49,482 nt of DNA. Source: Bacilli bacterium (lineage in GTDB: Bacteria; Bacillota_I; Bacilli_A; RF39; UBA660). The stretch covers positions 1-49,482 of the forward strand of contig JAFVEF010000013.1 in the NCBI GenBank assembly GCA_017478105.1, read 5' to 3'. The notes beneath the pieces were generated by a model that made no database searches, had not been told where the DNA came from, and worked only from the letters and a program-made list of their open reading frames with translations. Below are positions 33,342 to 41,700 of the stretch, in pieces (within the stretch, counting starts at the first letter, position 1; each line of letters begins with the position of its first letter). A program made the translations under genes and the position numbers.

Positions 33342-33875
33342 ATGGATAAGCAATGGTATGTCGTAAATACTTATTCTGGTCATGAGAATAAGGTAAAAGA
33401 AAAATTAGAAATGCGTGCTGAATCAATGGGAATGCAAGATTATATTTTTCGTGTAGTTATTCCAGAAGAAAAAGTAGTGGAAGTAAAAGATGGAGTTACT
33501 AAAGAAAAGATTAAGAAGATGTTCCCTGGATATGTTTTAGTTGAAATGGTTATGACTGATGAAGCATGGTATGTTGTAAGAAATACTCCAGGAGTAACTG
33601 GATTTATTGGATCAAGTGGTAAGGGTGCAAAACCTACACCATTACAACCATATGAAGTTGATAATATTCTAGGTAATATGGGAATTAGTAGAATGAATGT
33701 TGATGAGGATCTTACTGAAGGAGCAAAAGTTAAAATTATTGCTGGTCCATTCAATGGTATGTTTGGAACAATTGATTCTGTTGATTTACCAAATCAAAAA
33801 GTTATGTTATTAGTAGATTTATTTGGACAAGAGACTTCTGTTGAAGTTGAATTAAGTCAAATAGAAAAGGCATAA
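33342..33875 (+). CDS. nusG: NusG transcription factor
   Basis: A 177-residue protein. The NGN domain begins KQWYVVNTYSGHENKVKEKL, followed by FPGYVLVEMVMTDEAWYVVRNTPGVTGFIG and the KOW domain (EGAKVKIIAGPFNGMFGTI). NusG stimulates pausing or elongation and couples RNA polymerase to ribosomes. ATG 33342 is preferred to GTG 33333, which overlaps the ribosome binding site AAGGAAG. Confidence 0.97.
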   Translation: MDKQWYVVNTYSGHENKVKEKLEMRAESMGMQDYIFRVVIPEEKVVEVKDGVTKEKIKKMFPGYVLVEMVMTDEAWYVVRNTPGVTGFIGSSGKGAKPTPLQPYEVDNILGNMGISRMNVDEDLTEGAKVKIIAGPFNGMFGTIDSVDLPNQKVMLLVDLFGQETSVEVELSQIEKA

Positions 33876-33929
33876 TAATACTTGCAATATAAGTATAAAT
33901 ATGTTATTATTTAAGGGCTATATTTAATT

Positions 33930-34010
33930 TGATATAGATTTAGTGGGAAGCATGGTTTGCATTTAAAGCGGTATCAAGCTATTTGGACCACTCGCGAAAA
34001 CTAGAATTTA
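33930..34010 (+). promoter_or_regulatory. Leader before rplK, probable ribosomal protein binding site
   Basis: AGTGG (33942-33946), continuing GAAGC, pairs with CCACT (33988-33992), and the intervening GCATGG...TTGCATT part forms further base pairs. The AGTGGGAxG...CCACT pattern is typical of nusG-rplK gaps in Bacillota and resembles L1-type autoregulatory sites. Feedback control of rplK-rplA by L1 is a known system; here it is inferred. Confidence 0.55.
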
Positions 34011-34023
34011 GGAGGTGTTTTTC

Positions 34024-34455
34024 GTGGCAAAAGAAGCAGTAAAAAAGATAAAATTACAAATTGCTGCAGGAAAAGCTACTCCAGCTCCACCAGTTGGAAC
34101 TGTATTAGGACCTGCAGGAATAAACTTACAAGAATTTTGTACTCGTTATAATGATGCTACTAGAGATAAAATGGGAGACGTTTTACCTGTAGAAATATCA
34201 ATTTATGATGATAGAAGTTTTGATTTCGTAATTAAAACTCCACCTACAGCATTTTTATTAAAGAAATATGCTAAAGTACAAAAGGGTTCTTCTAAGGGAG
34301 CAAGTGAGACAGTTGCTACTATTTCACAAGCTACTTTAAAAGAAATAGCAGAAATTAAATTACCTGATTTAAATGCTTATACAGTAGAAGAAGCTATGAA
34401 AGTAGTAGCTGGTACTGCTAAGAACATGGGTATTGCTATAGAAGAGAATAAATAA
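34024..34455 (+). CDS. rplK: Ribosomal protein L11
   Basis: A 143-residue protein: IKLQIAAGKATPAPPVGTVLGPAGINLQEFC (N-terminal domain) and the rRNA-binding C-terminal domain with GTAKNMGI. It forms the GTPase-associated stalk base together with L10 and L12. GTG 34024 has AGGAGGTG seven bases upstream. Confidence 0.98.
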   Translation: MAKEAVKKIKLQIAAGKATPAPPVGTVLGPAGINLQEFCTRYNDATRDKMGDVLPVEISIYDDRSFDFVIKTPPTAFLLKKYAKVQKGSSKGASETVATISQATLKEIAEIKLPDLNAYTVEEAMKVVAGTAKNMGIAIEENK

Positions 34456-34462
34456 TTACAAT

Positions 34463-34590
34463 TAGGTTTAACCTAGTGGAAGGATATAAGTAGTGTTTGA
34501 GAGACCTACTTTAAAATAGTGTTTATGAAACACTGTGATGAGTTATAATGGTGTTTGTGAAACACCATGATGAATTGAAGAAAATCCGCT
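34463..34590 (+). repeat. Tandem hairpin repeats between rplK and rplA
   Basis: Three GTGTTT-containing units follow each other. AAGTAG (34488) pairs with CTACTT (to 34511); AGTGTTT (34518-34524) pairs with AAACACT (34528-34534); GGTGTTT (34550-34556) pairs with AAACACC (34560-34566). The last two are each followed by TGATGA (with compensated bases A-T to G-C in the stem). The repeat of stem plus TGATGA hints at two copies of a protein-binding RNA element, possibly for L1 or L11. A palindrome TAGGTTTAACCTA precedes them. Confidence 0.55.
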
Positions 34591-34615
34591 TTTACCACAT
34601 AAGGAGGAAAATATA

Positions 34616-35311
34616 ATGAAAAAGAGAAGTAAAAAGTATACTGAAGCTTTATCAAAAATGGAAAAAGGAAAAGTATATTCAAAAGAAGAAGCTGTTAAAT
34701 TAGTAAAAATGACTTCAACAAGTTCATTTGATGGTTCAGTTGAGGTTGCTATTAGATTGAACTTAGATACTAAAAAAGCTGATCAACAATTAAGAGGAGC
34801 TATTGTATTACCTAAAGGTACAGGTAAAACTAAAAAGGTTTTAGTTGTAGCTAGAGGTCCAAAAGCTCAAGAAGCACGTGATGCTGGAGCTGATTTTGTA
34901 GGGGATGTAGACGTTTTAGAAAAAATCGAAAAAGAAAATTGGTTTGATTTTGATACAATGATTGCTACACCTGATATGATGCCTTTACTTGGAAAGTTAG
35001 GTAGAGTATTAGGACCTAAAGGATTAATGCCAAATCCAAAAACAGGAACTGTTACAATGGATATTAAGAAAGCTGTTGAAGAAGTTAAAGCTGGACGTGT
35101 TGAATATAGAACTGATACTTTTGGAAATATTCACAGTGTTATTGGTAAAGTATCATTTAGTGAAGAAGATTTATTAGCTAACTTAGATGCATTTGTTTCT
35201 CAAATCTTAAGAATTAGACCTGCTACAGTTAAAGGAGATTATATTAAGAATATTTCTATCTCTTCAACTATGGGTCCTGGTATTAAGGTTGAAAATAGTT
35301 TTGACAAATAG
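34616..35311 (+). CDS. rplA: Ribosomal protein L1
   Basis: A 231-residue protein of normal length, with the L1 pattern [78 protein letters not shown]. It binds the L1 stalk of 23S rRNA near the E site and often represses its own operon by binding the mRNA. AAGGAGG is upstream. The preceding hairpin array may be its target. Confidence 0.98.
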   Translation: MKKRSKKYTEALSKMEKGKVYSKEEAVKLVKMTSTSSFDGSVEVAIRLNLDTKKADQQLRGAIVLPKGTGKTKKVLVVARGPKAQEARDAGADFVGDVDVLEKIEKENWFDFDTMIATPDMMPLLGKLGRVLGPKGLMPNPKTGTVTMDIKKAVEEVKAGRVEYRTDTFGNIHSVIGKVSFSEEDLLANLDAFVSQILRIRPATVKGDYIKNISISSTMGPGIKVENSFDK

Positions 35312-35342
35312 TATTTAATGAGTTATAATAAAGACAATTTAT

Positions 35343-35440
35343 TGGTGCCATAGACAGTAGGTATAAAATAAATCCTACCGAGGACTTAAATATCTTATAA
35401 AGTTCTTTTGCTGTCTAGTAAAGGAACTTTTTTATGGCAT
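35343..35440 (+). promoter_or_regulatory. L10 ribosomal protein leader with terminator
   Basis: The leader matches the L10 leader class: GGTGCCATAGACAG (35344-35357), the hairpin GTAGG/CCTAC (35357-35378) followed by CGAGGA, and a distal stem. An intrinsic terminator (AAAGTTC 35399-35405, GAACTTT 35424-35430, then T) holds CTGTCTA (35411-35417) in its loop. CTGTCTA and the ATGGCA at 35434-35439 are complementary to TGCCATAGACAG, so closing the leader's basal helix is incompatible with the terminator. L10-L12 binding is known to control such leaders. Confidence 0.85.
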
Positions 35441-35466
35441 CCCTAAATAGATTAAGGAGGTGTTTT

Positions 35467-35961
35467 ATGGCAAATAAGACAATCTTAGAACAAAAGCAAA
35501 AGGTTATTGATGAGATTAAAAACCGTACTGAAAATGCTAAAACTATCGTTTTATTTGATTATCGTGGTATAACTGATAGTGAAGCTAAGGAATTACGTGT
35601 TAAATTAAGAGAGTCTGGTTCTGATTATAAAGTATATAAAAATACTTTAATGGCTAGAGCATTTGATGATTTAGGATTAGATCTTAAAGATTCATTAACT
35701 GGACCTAGTGCTTTTGCATTTGGTGAAGATCAAGTTGCACCAATAAAAGTATTATCAGATTTTGCTAAAGATCACCCAGCATTAGTTTTAAAAGTAGGGA
35801 TTGTAGATGGAGAAAAAGCTGATCAAGCTAAATTAGCAGAATATGCTAAATTACCATCAAGAGAAGGACTACTTACTATGCTTGCTGGTGGTATGATTGG
35901 TCTTGTTAGAGACTTATCAATTTGCTTAGACTTATATAGTCAACAAAAAGAAGAAAAATAA
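35467..35961 (+). CDS. rplJ: Ribosomal protein L10
   Basis: A 164-residue protein: QKQKVIDEIKNRTENAKTIVLFDYRGITDSEAKELRVKLRE and YKVYKNTLMARAF are the rRNA-binding domain; the C-terminal helix binds L12 dimers. ATG 35467 has AAGGAGG directly upstream; a longer frame would start inside the leader. It is expressed with rplL under the L10 leader. Confidence 0.98.
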   Translation: MANKTILEQKQKVIDEIKNRTENAKTIVLFDYRGITDSEAKELRVKLRESGSDYKVYKNTLMARAFDDLGLDLKDSLTGPSAFAFGEDQVAPIKVLSDFAKDHPALVLKVGIVDGEKADQAKLAEYAKLPSREGLLTMLAGGMIGLVRDLSICLDLYSQQKEEK

Positions 35962-35993
35962 TAAATAAAAATATAAAATAGGAGGAAATAAAA

Positions 35994-36362
35994 ATGGCTA
36001 AATTAACAAAAGAAGATTTTATCAGTAGTTTAAAAGAAATGAATTTATTAGAAATTAAAGAATTAGTAGATGCAATGAAGGAAGAATTTGGAGTTGATCC
36101 AAGTGCTGTAGCAGTTGCTGCTCCAGTTGCTGGTGGTAGTGTTGATGCTGCTCCAAGTACAGTTACTGTATCAATAGCTGATGCTGGTGCTGCTAAAGTT
36201 GCTGTTATTAAAGTTGTTAAAGAAATTACTGGTTTAGGATTAAAAGAAGCTAAAGATATCGTTGATGCAAATGGTGTTGTTAAAGAAAATATCCCAACTG
36301 CTGAAGCTGATGAAATTAAAGCTAAGCTTGAAGAAGCTGGAGCTACTGTAGAAGTTAAGTAA
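35994..36362 (+). CDS. rplL: Ribosomal protein L7/L12
   Basis: A 122-residue protein: an N-terminal dimerisation domain ([19 protein letters not shown]), an Ala/Val/Gly-rich hinge and the C-terminal domain ([21 protein letters not shown]). It recruits translation GTPases. GGAGG is upstream. A terminator overlaps its stop codon, so the ribosomal stalk operon ends here and rpoB is separately transcribed. Confidence 0.98.
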   Translation: MAKLTKEDFISSLKEMNLLEIKELVDAMKEEFGVDPSAVAVAAPVAGGSVDAAPSTVTVSIADAGAAKVAVIKVVKEITGLGLKEAKDIVDANGVVKENIPTAEADEIKAKLEEAGATVEVK

Positions 36363-36382
36363 TTTAACTTCTTTTTATTTTA
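36351..36382 (+). terminator. Terminator after rplL
   Basis: GAAGTTAA (36351-36358) pairs with TTAACTTC (36364-36371), then a T-rich tail. Confidence 0.9.
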
Positions 36383-36385
36383 TTA

Positions 36386-36413
36386 TTGACAATATTATAT
36401 TATTTGATATAAT
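36386..36413 (+). promoter_or_regulatory. Promoter of RNA candidate 1
   Basis: TTGACA (36386-36391) and TATAAT (36408-36413) are perfect consensus hexamers, 16 bases apart. No gene start follows within 1 kb; the next transcription signal is a terminator at 36663. Confidence 0.85.
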
Positions 36414-36419
36414 TTAATT

Positions 36420-36688
36420 AACATAGGAATGCAATGATGCAGCTGAAGTTATATGATTTGTTAATATGAGTTATATTTATACTTTGTATTTTTATAATGA
36501 ATATTATTTGTTGTATAATATTTGGCAATGTCTTTAGGAATAATTCTAAAGAAAAATGATCACTGGACTCTATGTTAATTGTAATTTTTGGAGAAAGAAA
36601 ACTCCAGTAATAAGTATAATTACGTTATTACTGATAATAATGATGTGATTATTATAAACTCGAACTACCAGTTGGTAGTTTTTTTTTA
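36420..36688 (+). ncRNA. Orphan non-coding RNA candidate 1 (~270 nt)
   Basis: A consensus promoter is followed about 245 bases later by a strong terminator (AACTACC 36663-36669, GGTAGTT 36674-36680, then T). No frame with a ribosome binding site lies between. Internal helices include CTTTAG/CTAAAG (near 36533-36552), TGGAG/CTCCA (near 36588-36605), AGTAATAA/TTATTACT (near 36606-36632) and ATAATAAT/ATTATTAT just before the terminator. I do not recognise 6S, RNase P, SRP, tmRNA or T-box motifs. It could be a house-keeping RNA specific to this lineage. Confidence 0.65.
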
Positions 36689-36698
36689 TTAAAAGGGG

Positions 36699-36728
36699 TT
36701 GACTTTTAATAATGTTATGTATTAAAAT
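36699..36728 (+). promoter_or_regulatory. Promoter of RNA candidate 2
   Basis: TTGACT (36699-36704) and TAAAAT (36723-36728) are 18 bases apart, directly after the terminator of RNA candidate 1. Confidence 0.65.
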
Positions 36729-36734
36729 GATAGT

Positions 36735-37343
36735 ATCAATAGTACGGAAGTGTTTATTATGATACTTATTCGCAAGTATTATAATGGTTCTGTTTATTTG
36801 ATAATATTTTTTATATATAAATAATTTATTGATTATGATTATAATTTCCGCTCGGATTTGTGATTATTTGATTTATTTTATTTATTTGTGTTTATAGTGT
36901 TATACTTAGAATTTATTTTTACGTATTTCATTATAATTTAGTTTTTATTTAATGATTTCATTAAATAGAGATTACTATTTTTATTGATGATTTAGTTCAT
37001 CTATCGGTTAATAATCTTTTAATAGAAATATTATTATGATTATTTAATAATACTTTATGTATTATTTGTTAAAAAATATATCGAGTAAGCAGCACTTAAA
37101 TCTTATTACTACTATTGAAAAATTACAATTTTATGTGAAGAAGGAAAACTTCTAAAACAGTGACGCTACAGTCGTTAATGAAAACGATGTCTACTTTAGC
37201 GGGTAGCTTGTAGTTCCTAAAAACCAAGAATATTGTTTGTTTATCAGACAGACGATTGTTCAAAAATGATTGTTTATATAGTGGTAGTTTATTATATAAG
37301 GGATTATTTTTAATCATAAGGTTCATTACTTATGATTTTTTTT
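36735..37343 (+). ncRNA. Orphan non-coding RNA candidate 2 (~610 nt)
   Basis: A promoter at 36699-36728 and a strong terminator (AATCATAAG 37312-37320, CTTATGATT 37329-37337, then T) bound this gene-free stretch. Frames in it are short and lack ribosome binding sites. It is extremely AT-rich, with islands of higher GC that fold. ATACTT/AAGTAT forms a hairpin near 36760-36781. Near 37162-37201 there is a nested helix: CGCTA with TAGCG outside, and ACA-TCGTT with AACGA-TGT inside around a small loop. AGAAG/CTTCT occurs near 37138-37154. I cannot assign it to a known class; the length is like OLE, ROOL or GOLLD. A single long 5' leader for 37412 is excluded by the terminator. Confidence 0.55.
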
Positions 37344-37355
37344 GTTTTTAGTACC

Positions 37356-37384
37356 TTGTTTTTTTATTTGAATATTGTTATAAT
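37356..37384 (+). promoter_or_regulatory. Promoter of the small helical protein pair
   Basis: TTGTTT (37356-37361) and TATAAT (37379-37384) are 17 bases apart; the start codon follows at 37412. Confidence 0.6.
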
Positions 37385-37411
37385 TTTTTATAGTAGAATT
37401 GGAGGGGCAAT

Positions 37412-37786
37412 ATGGGAAAATATAATTTAGGTATGTCATCTAGTGAAGTTGCTAATTTCTTTGATAAAAAAAATCTTTATGTAGATAATAAAAAGGCTAA
37501 GGTAATGGTAGATGATGTTGTAAAACAATTAGATATAATAAACTCTTCTTTATCTAAAGTTAGTGCATTATTATTTGAATCCGTATCTTTGAAGTATGTT
37601 AAGGGTTCTAGAGCTACAGCTTTTAAGGGTTGGGCTAGAAAAGCAAAGTCTCAGGCTGCGGCATCTTTAAAGCTTTCTAATAATGTTCATACAAAATTGG
37701 AAGATGATATTAGAGATTATCCAATTAAATTGTTAGATGATAGAATTGCTGAATTAGAAAGAAAAATAGCTAGTTTAACTAAGTAA
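37412..37786 (+). CDS. Small helical protein, WXG100/LXG-accessory-like
   Basis: A 124-residue, mostly helical protein without signal peptide or membrane helix. A helix (DDVVKQLDIINSSLSKVSALLFE), a turn with AFKGWARKAKSQAAASLKL and a terminal helix (LDDRIAELERKIASL) give a helical hairpin as in WXG100-type proteins, although no exact W-x-G is present. GGAGGGG is the ribosome binding site. It is followed 11 bases later by a second small helical gene, resembling the paired small partners of LXG toxins. No toxin gene or type VII secretion component is seen nearby, so the function is unknown. Confidence 0.6.
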   Translation: MGKYNLGMSSSEVANFFDKKNLYVDNKKAKVMVDDVVKQLDIINSSLSKVSALLFESVSLKYVKGSRATAFKGWARKAKSQAAASLKLSNNVHTKLEDDIRDYPIKLLDDRIAELERKIASLTK

Positions 37787-37797
37787 AGGAGAATAAT

Positions 37798-38046
37798 ATG
37801 GAAAATCAAGAATTAAAAGCTTTATCTATGGAATTAAAAACAGAATTATTAAAACTTGAAAATGCTTTAAATAAATTAGATGATGATTTAGTTTTATTAC
37901 AGAATGATGAATCAATGCATAGTGTTTGGACTGGGGTTAATGCATATACTTCTATAAAAGGATGTCTTGCTCATTCTGATCATGATAAAAATTTATTAAA
38001 AAATTTGTGTAAATGTTCTGATTATTTAGAATCTTTACAAAAATAA
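37798..38046 (+). CDS. Small helical protein, WXG100-like
   Basis: An 82-residue protein with two helices (LKALSMELKTELLKLENALNKLDDDLVLL and LLKNLCKCSDYLESL) joined by a turn that contains VWTGVNAYTS, where W-x-G is the WXG100 signature. Size and W-x-G position suit a secreted ESX-like protein, but the typical C-terminal YxxxD/E is not clear. AAGGAGA is upstream. It forms an operon with the 124-residue gene. Confidence 0.6.
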   Translation: MENQELKALSMELKTELLKLENALNKLDDDLVLLQNDESMHSVWTGVNAYTSIKGCLAHSDHDKNLLKNLCKCSDYLESLQK

Positions 38047-38067
38047 TGTAAAAAAACAAAATAATTG

Positions 38068-38096
38068 TTGACTTAATTAAATTATTATTGTATTAT
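38068..38096 (+). promoter_or_regulatory. Promoter of ybxB-rpoB
   Basis: TTGACT (38068-38073) and TATTAT (38091-38096) are 17 bases apart. Transcription would begin near 38103, just before the attenuator hairpin. Confidence 0.75.
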
Positions 38097-38107
38097 ATGT
38101 TTCGAAA

Positions 38108-38153
38108 GGAAGAAAAATAGGTGTTTTATACGGTTTTTCTTCTTCTTTTTTTT
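38108..38153 (+). terminator. Attenuator hairpin in the ybxB-rpoB leader
   Basis: GAAGAAAAA (38109-38117) pairs with TTTTTCTTC (38134-38142), followed by TTCTTTTTTTT. Lying only a few bases after the inferred transcription start, it would act on the rpoBC transcript as an attenuator rather than end an upstream unit. Confidence 0.65.
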
Positions 38154-38170
38154 GTTTTATAGGTGATAAA

Positions 38171-38761
38171 ATGGGGCAATATTTTGATAATGACAATTTA
38201 CCTAGTAAAATGGTGAAAACTGAGTGCTTCGTATTAGGAAAGAAATTTATTTTCTTTACTGATAATGGAGTTTTTTCAAAGGACGGTTTGGACTTTGGCA
38301 GTAGACTTCTTCTTGAATCAATCCCGCTTGAAGAGGTTGGAGGCAAAGTTCTTGATATGGGATGTGGTTATGGAGTATTAGGAATTATATTAAATAAAAT
38401 TACTTCTTGTTCTGTTGATATGGTTGATGTTAATCTTAGAGCATTACATCTTACAAATATTAATGCTAAAGAGAATCATTGTACTGATTATAAGGTTTAT
38501 GAAAGTAATTGTTATAGTAATGTAGGATCTAGATATTCTTGTATTATTACCAATCCGCCTATTAGGGCAGGTAAAAAAATAGTCTATGATATAGTGATGA
38601 ATGCTAAAGATTATTTAAATGATGACGGTGTGTTATTTATAGTAATTAGGAAAGAGCAAGGTGCTAAATCGCTAATTGTCGACTTAGAGAAAGTTTATAA
38701 TGTAGAAGTGATTCAAAAGAAAAAAGGCTTTTATATTATAAAATGTTTAAAAGCTATTTAA
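38171..38761 (+). CDS. ybxB: Class I SAM-dependent methyltransferase, RsmC/YbxB-like
   Basis: A 196-residue protein: motif I VLDMGCGYGVLGI (about 59-71), acidic VDMVDVN, and motif IV IITNPPIRAGK, as in RsmC-type N2-guanine rRNA methyltransferases. In B. subtilis ybxB stands between rplL and rpoB, the same place as here. It probably modifies 16S or 23S rRNA; the exact site is unknown. AGGTGAT is upstream. It is co-transcribed with rpoB. Confidence 0.92.
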   Translation: MGQYFDNDNLPSKMVKTECFVLGKKFIFFTDNGVFSKDGLDFGSRLLLESIPLEEVGGKVLDMGCGYGVLGIILNKITSCSVDMVDVNLRALHLTNINAKENHCTDYKVYESNCYSNVGSRYSCIITNPPIRAGKKIVYDIVMNAKDYLNDDGVLFIVIRKEQGAKSLIVDLEKVYNVEVIQKKKGFYIIKCLKAI

Positions 38762-38781
38762 AAAATGTGGGGTGAATAATA

Positions 38782-41700
38782 GTGTCATATAGAACGGTAA
38801 AATATGGTGACTATAGAGAAAGACGTAATTTCTCTAGAATTAGAAATTCTTATGAATTAAAGGATTTATTAGAAATCCAAAAGAAATCTTATAATTGGTT
38901 TGTTGAGACAGGTATTAAAGAAGTATTCCAAGATTTATTTCCAGTAGAGAACTTTTCAGGTACCTTATCTTTAGAATTTGGAGATTATCATTTTGATGAA
39001 CCAAAATATTCTATTAAAGAAAGTAAAGATCGTAAATCTACTTATTCTGCACCTTTAAGAGTAGAAGTTCGTTTATTTAATAGGGAAACTGGTGAAGTAA
39101 AAGAACAAGAAATATTTATGGGTGATATGCCTATTATGACTGAAAGTGGAACTTTCGTTATTAATGGTGCTGAACGTGTAATAGTATCTCAGTTGGTTAG
39201 ATCTCCAAGTGTTTATTTTAATCATGAAATAGACAAAAATGGAAGAGAATTAATTACTTCACAAATTATACCTAATCGTGGTACTTGGTTAGAGTTTGAA
39301 GTAGATGCTAGGGATGTTTTATATGTACGTATAGATCGTACTAGAAAAGTTCCTATTACTACATTATTAAGAGCATTTGGATTATCTTCAGATGATGAGA
39401 TTTTAAAATTATTTGGTGAAGATGATTATATTAAAAATACTATCAGTAAAGATTCTACAAAGAATACTGATGAAGCTTTAATAGAAATTTATGAAAAATT
39501 AAGACCAGGTGAGCCTGCCACTTTAGATTCATCTAAGAATCAAATAATTACTAGATTTTTTGATGAATTCCGTTATGATTTATCTAAAGTAGGTCGTTAT
39601 AAATTTAATCGTAAATTAAATATAGTAGATAGATTATTAAATCAGACTATTGCTGAAGATATTGTTGTAGATGGAAAAGTATTATTTGAAAAAGGTACTG
39701 AAATTACTAAGGCTAATATAGGTGAAGTTTCTAAAGCTTTTGAGAACGGTTTTGGAGTTTGTGAAGCTAAGGTTAATGAGGAATTAGATACTTATAATAA
39801 AATACAAATGATAAAAGTATTAGATCCTACTGATAAGAAGAAAAAAGTTATTGTTATTGGAAATGATCAAACTATTGATATTAAGAGATTAACTATATCT
39901 GACGTATATGCTGCTGTTTCATATTATTTAAATTTATTACATGGAATAGGTAACTATGATGAAATTGATCATTTAGGAAATAGACGTATTCGTCAAGTAG
40001 GAGAATTATTACAAAATCAATTCCGTATTGGTGTATCTCGTATGGAAAGAGTTATTCGTGAAAGAATGACTACTCAAGAGATGGAAGAAGTTACTCCTAA
40101 AACTTTAATTAATATTCGTCCAGTAACTGCTGCAATGAAGGAATTTTTTGGTAGTTCACAATTATCTCAATTCATGGATCAAACTAATCCTATTGCTGAA
40201 TTAACAAATAAACGTCGTTTATCTGCTTTAGGACCTGGTGGTTTATCTCGTGATAGAGCCGGTGTTGAAGTACGTGACGTTAATACATCACATTATGGTC
40301 GTATTTGTCCTATTGAGTCACCAGAAGGACCAAATATCGGATTAATTACTTCTTTGGCTTCATATGCAAAAGTTGATGAATATGGATTTATAATGACTCC
40401 ATATAGAAAAGTTGTTGATAGTCAAATAACAGATGAAGTTTGTTATTTAACAGCAGATGAAGAATTAGATTATATTATTTCTCAATCTACTGTTGAGACA
40501 GATGAAACTAATAAAATAATTGCAGATCAAGTAAATGCTCGTTTTAAAGGTGAAAATATTTTAGCTAAACCAGAGCAAGTTGATTATATTGATGTTAGTC
40601 CACAACAAGTTGTATCTATTACAACAAGTTGTATCCCATTCCTTGAACATGATGATGCTACTCGTGCGTTGATGGGTGCTAACATGCAACGTCAGGCTAT
40701 GCCTTTGATTAAAACTGAAGCTCCATTAGTTGGTACTGGTGTTGAGTTTATTGCCGCAAAGGACTCTGGTGTTGAAGTTATTGCTAAGAATGATGGTGTT
40801 GTTGAATACGTTGATGCTAAGAGAATTGAAGTTAAAACTAAAGAAGGAAAAGATACTTATACTTTAACTAATTTTGAATTAGCTAACTCAAGTATTTGTT
40901 CACATCAAAGACCTATTGTTCATGTTGGAGATAAAGTTAAAGCTGGAAAAACTATTTTAGCAGATGGAAATTCTACTGATAAAGGAGAATTAGCTTTAGG
41001 TAAAAACATGACTGTTGCTTTCATGACATTTAATGGTTATAACTATGAAGATGCTGTTATTTTAAATGAAAATTTAGTTAAAGATGATAAATATACTTCA
41101 CTTCACTTAGAAGATTATGAAATGCAATGTCGTGAAACTAAGTTAGGACCTGAAGAAATTACTCGTGATATACCAAATGTAAGTGAAGAAGCACGTCGTA
41201 ACTTAGATGAAAATGGTATTGTAACAATTGGTACTGAAGTTAAAGAAGGCGATATTTTAGTTGGTAAAGTTACTCCTAAAGGAATGGCTGAACTTACTTC
41301 AGAAGAAAAATTATTACATGCTATATTTGGAGAAAAAACTCGTGAAGTTCGTGATACTTCATTAAGAGTTCCACATGGTGGAGATGGTATCGTTCACGAT
41401 ATTAAGATTTATTCTAGAAAAGATAATGATGAATTACCTGCTGGTGTTTCAAAAGTTATTCGTGTATATATAATTCAAAAACGTAAATTACAAGTTGGAG
41501 ATAAGATGTCAGGACGACATGGAAATAAAGGTGTTATTTCATTGATTTTACCTCAAGAAGACATGCCTTATTTACCAGATGGTACTCCTGTTGATATTAT
41601 GTTAAATCCACAAGGTGTTCCAAGTCGTATGAATTTTGGACAAATACTTGAAATACATATGGGTATGGCTTGTAAGAAATTAGGTGTTCATGTTGCTACT

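Noticed and set aside
36420-36688. 6S RNA, RNase P RNA or T-box identity for RNA candidate 1
   Set aside because: The signature segments of these classes were not found by eye, and no synthetase or amino acid gene follows.
37123-37326. Minus-strand frame of 67 codons in the rplL-rpoB gap
   Set aside because: No ribosome binding site or family resemblance; it overlaps the folded part of the RNA candidate.
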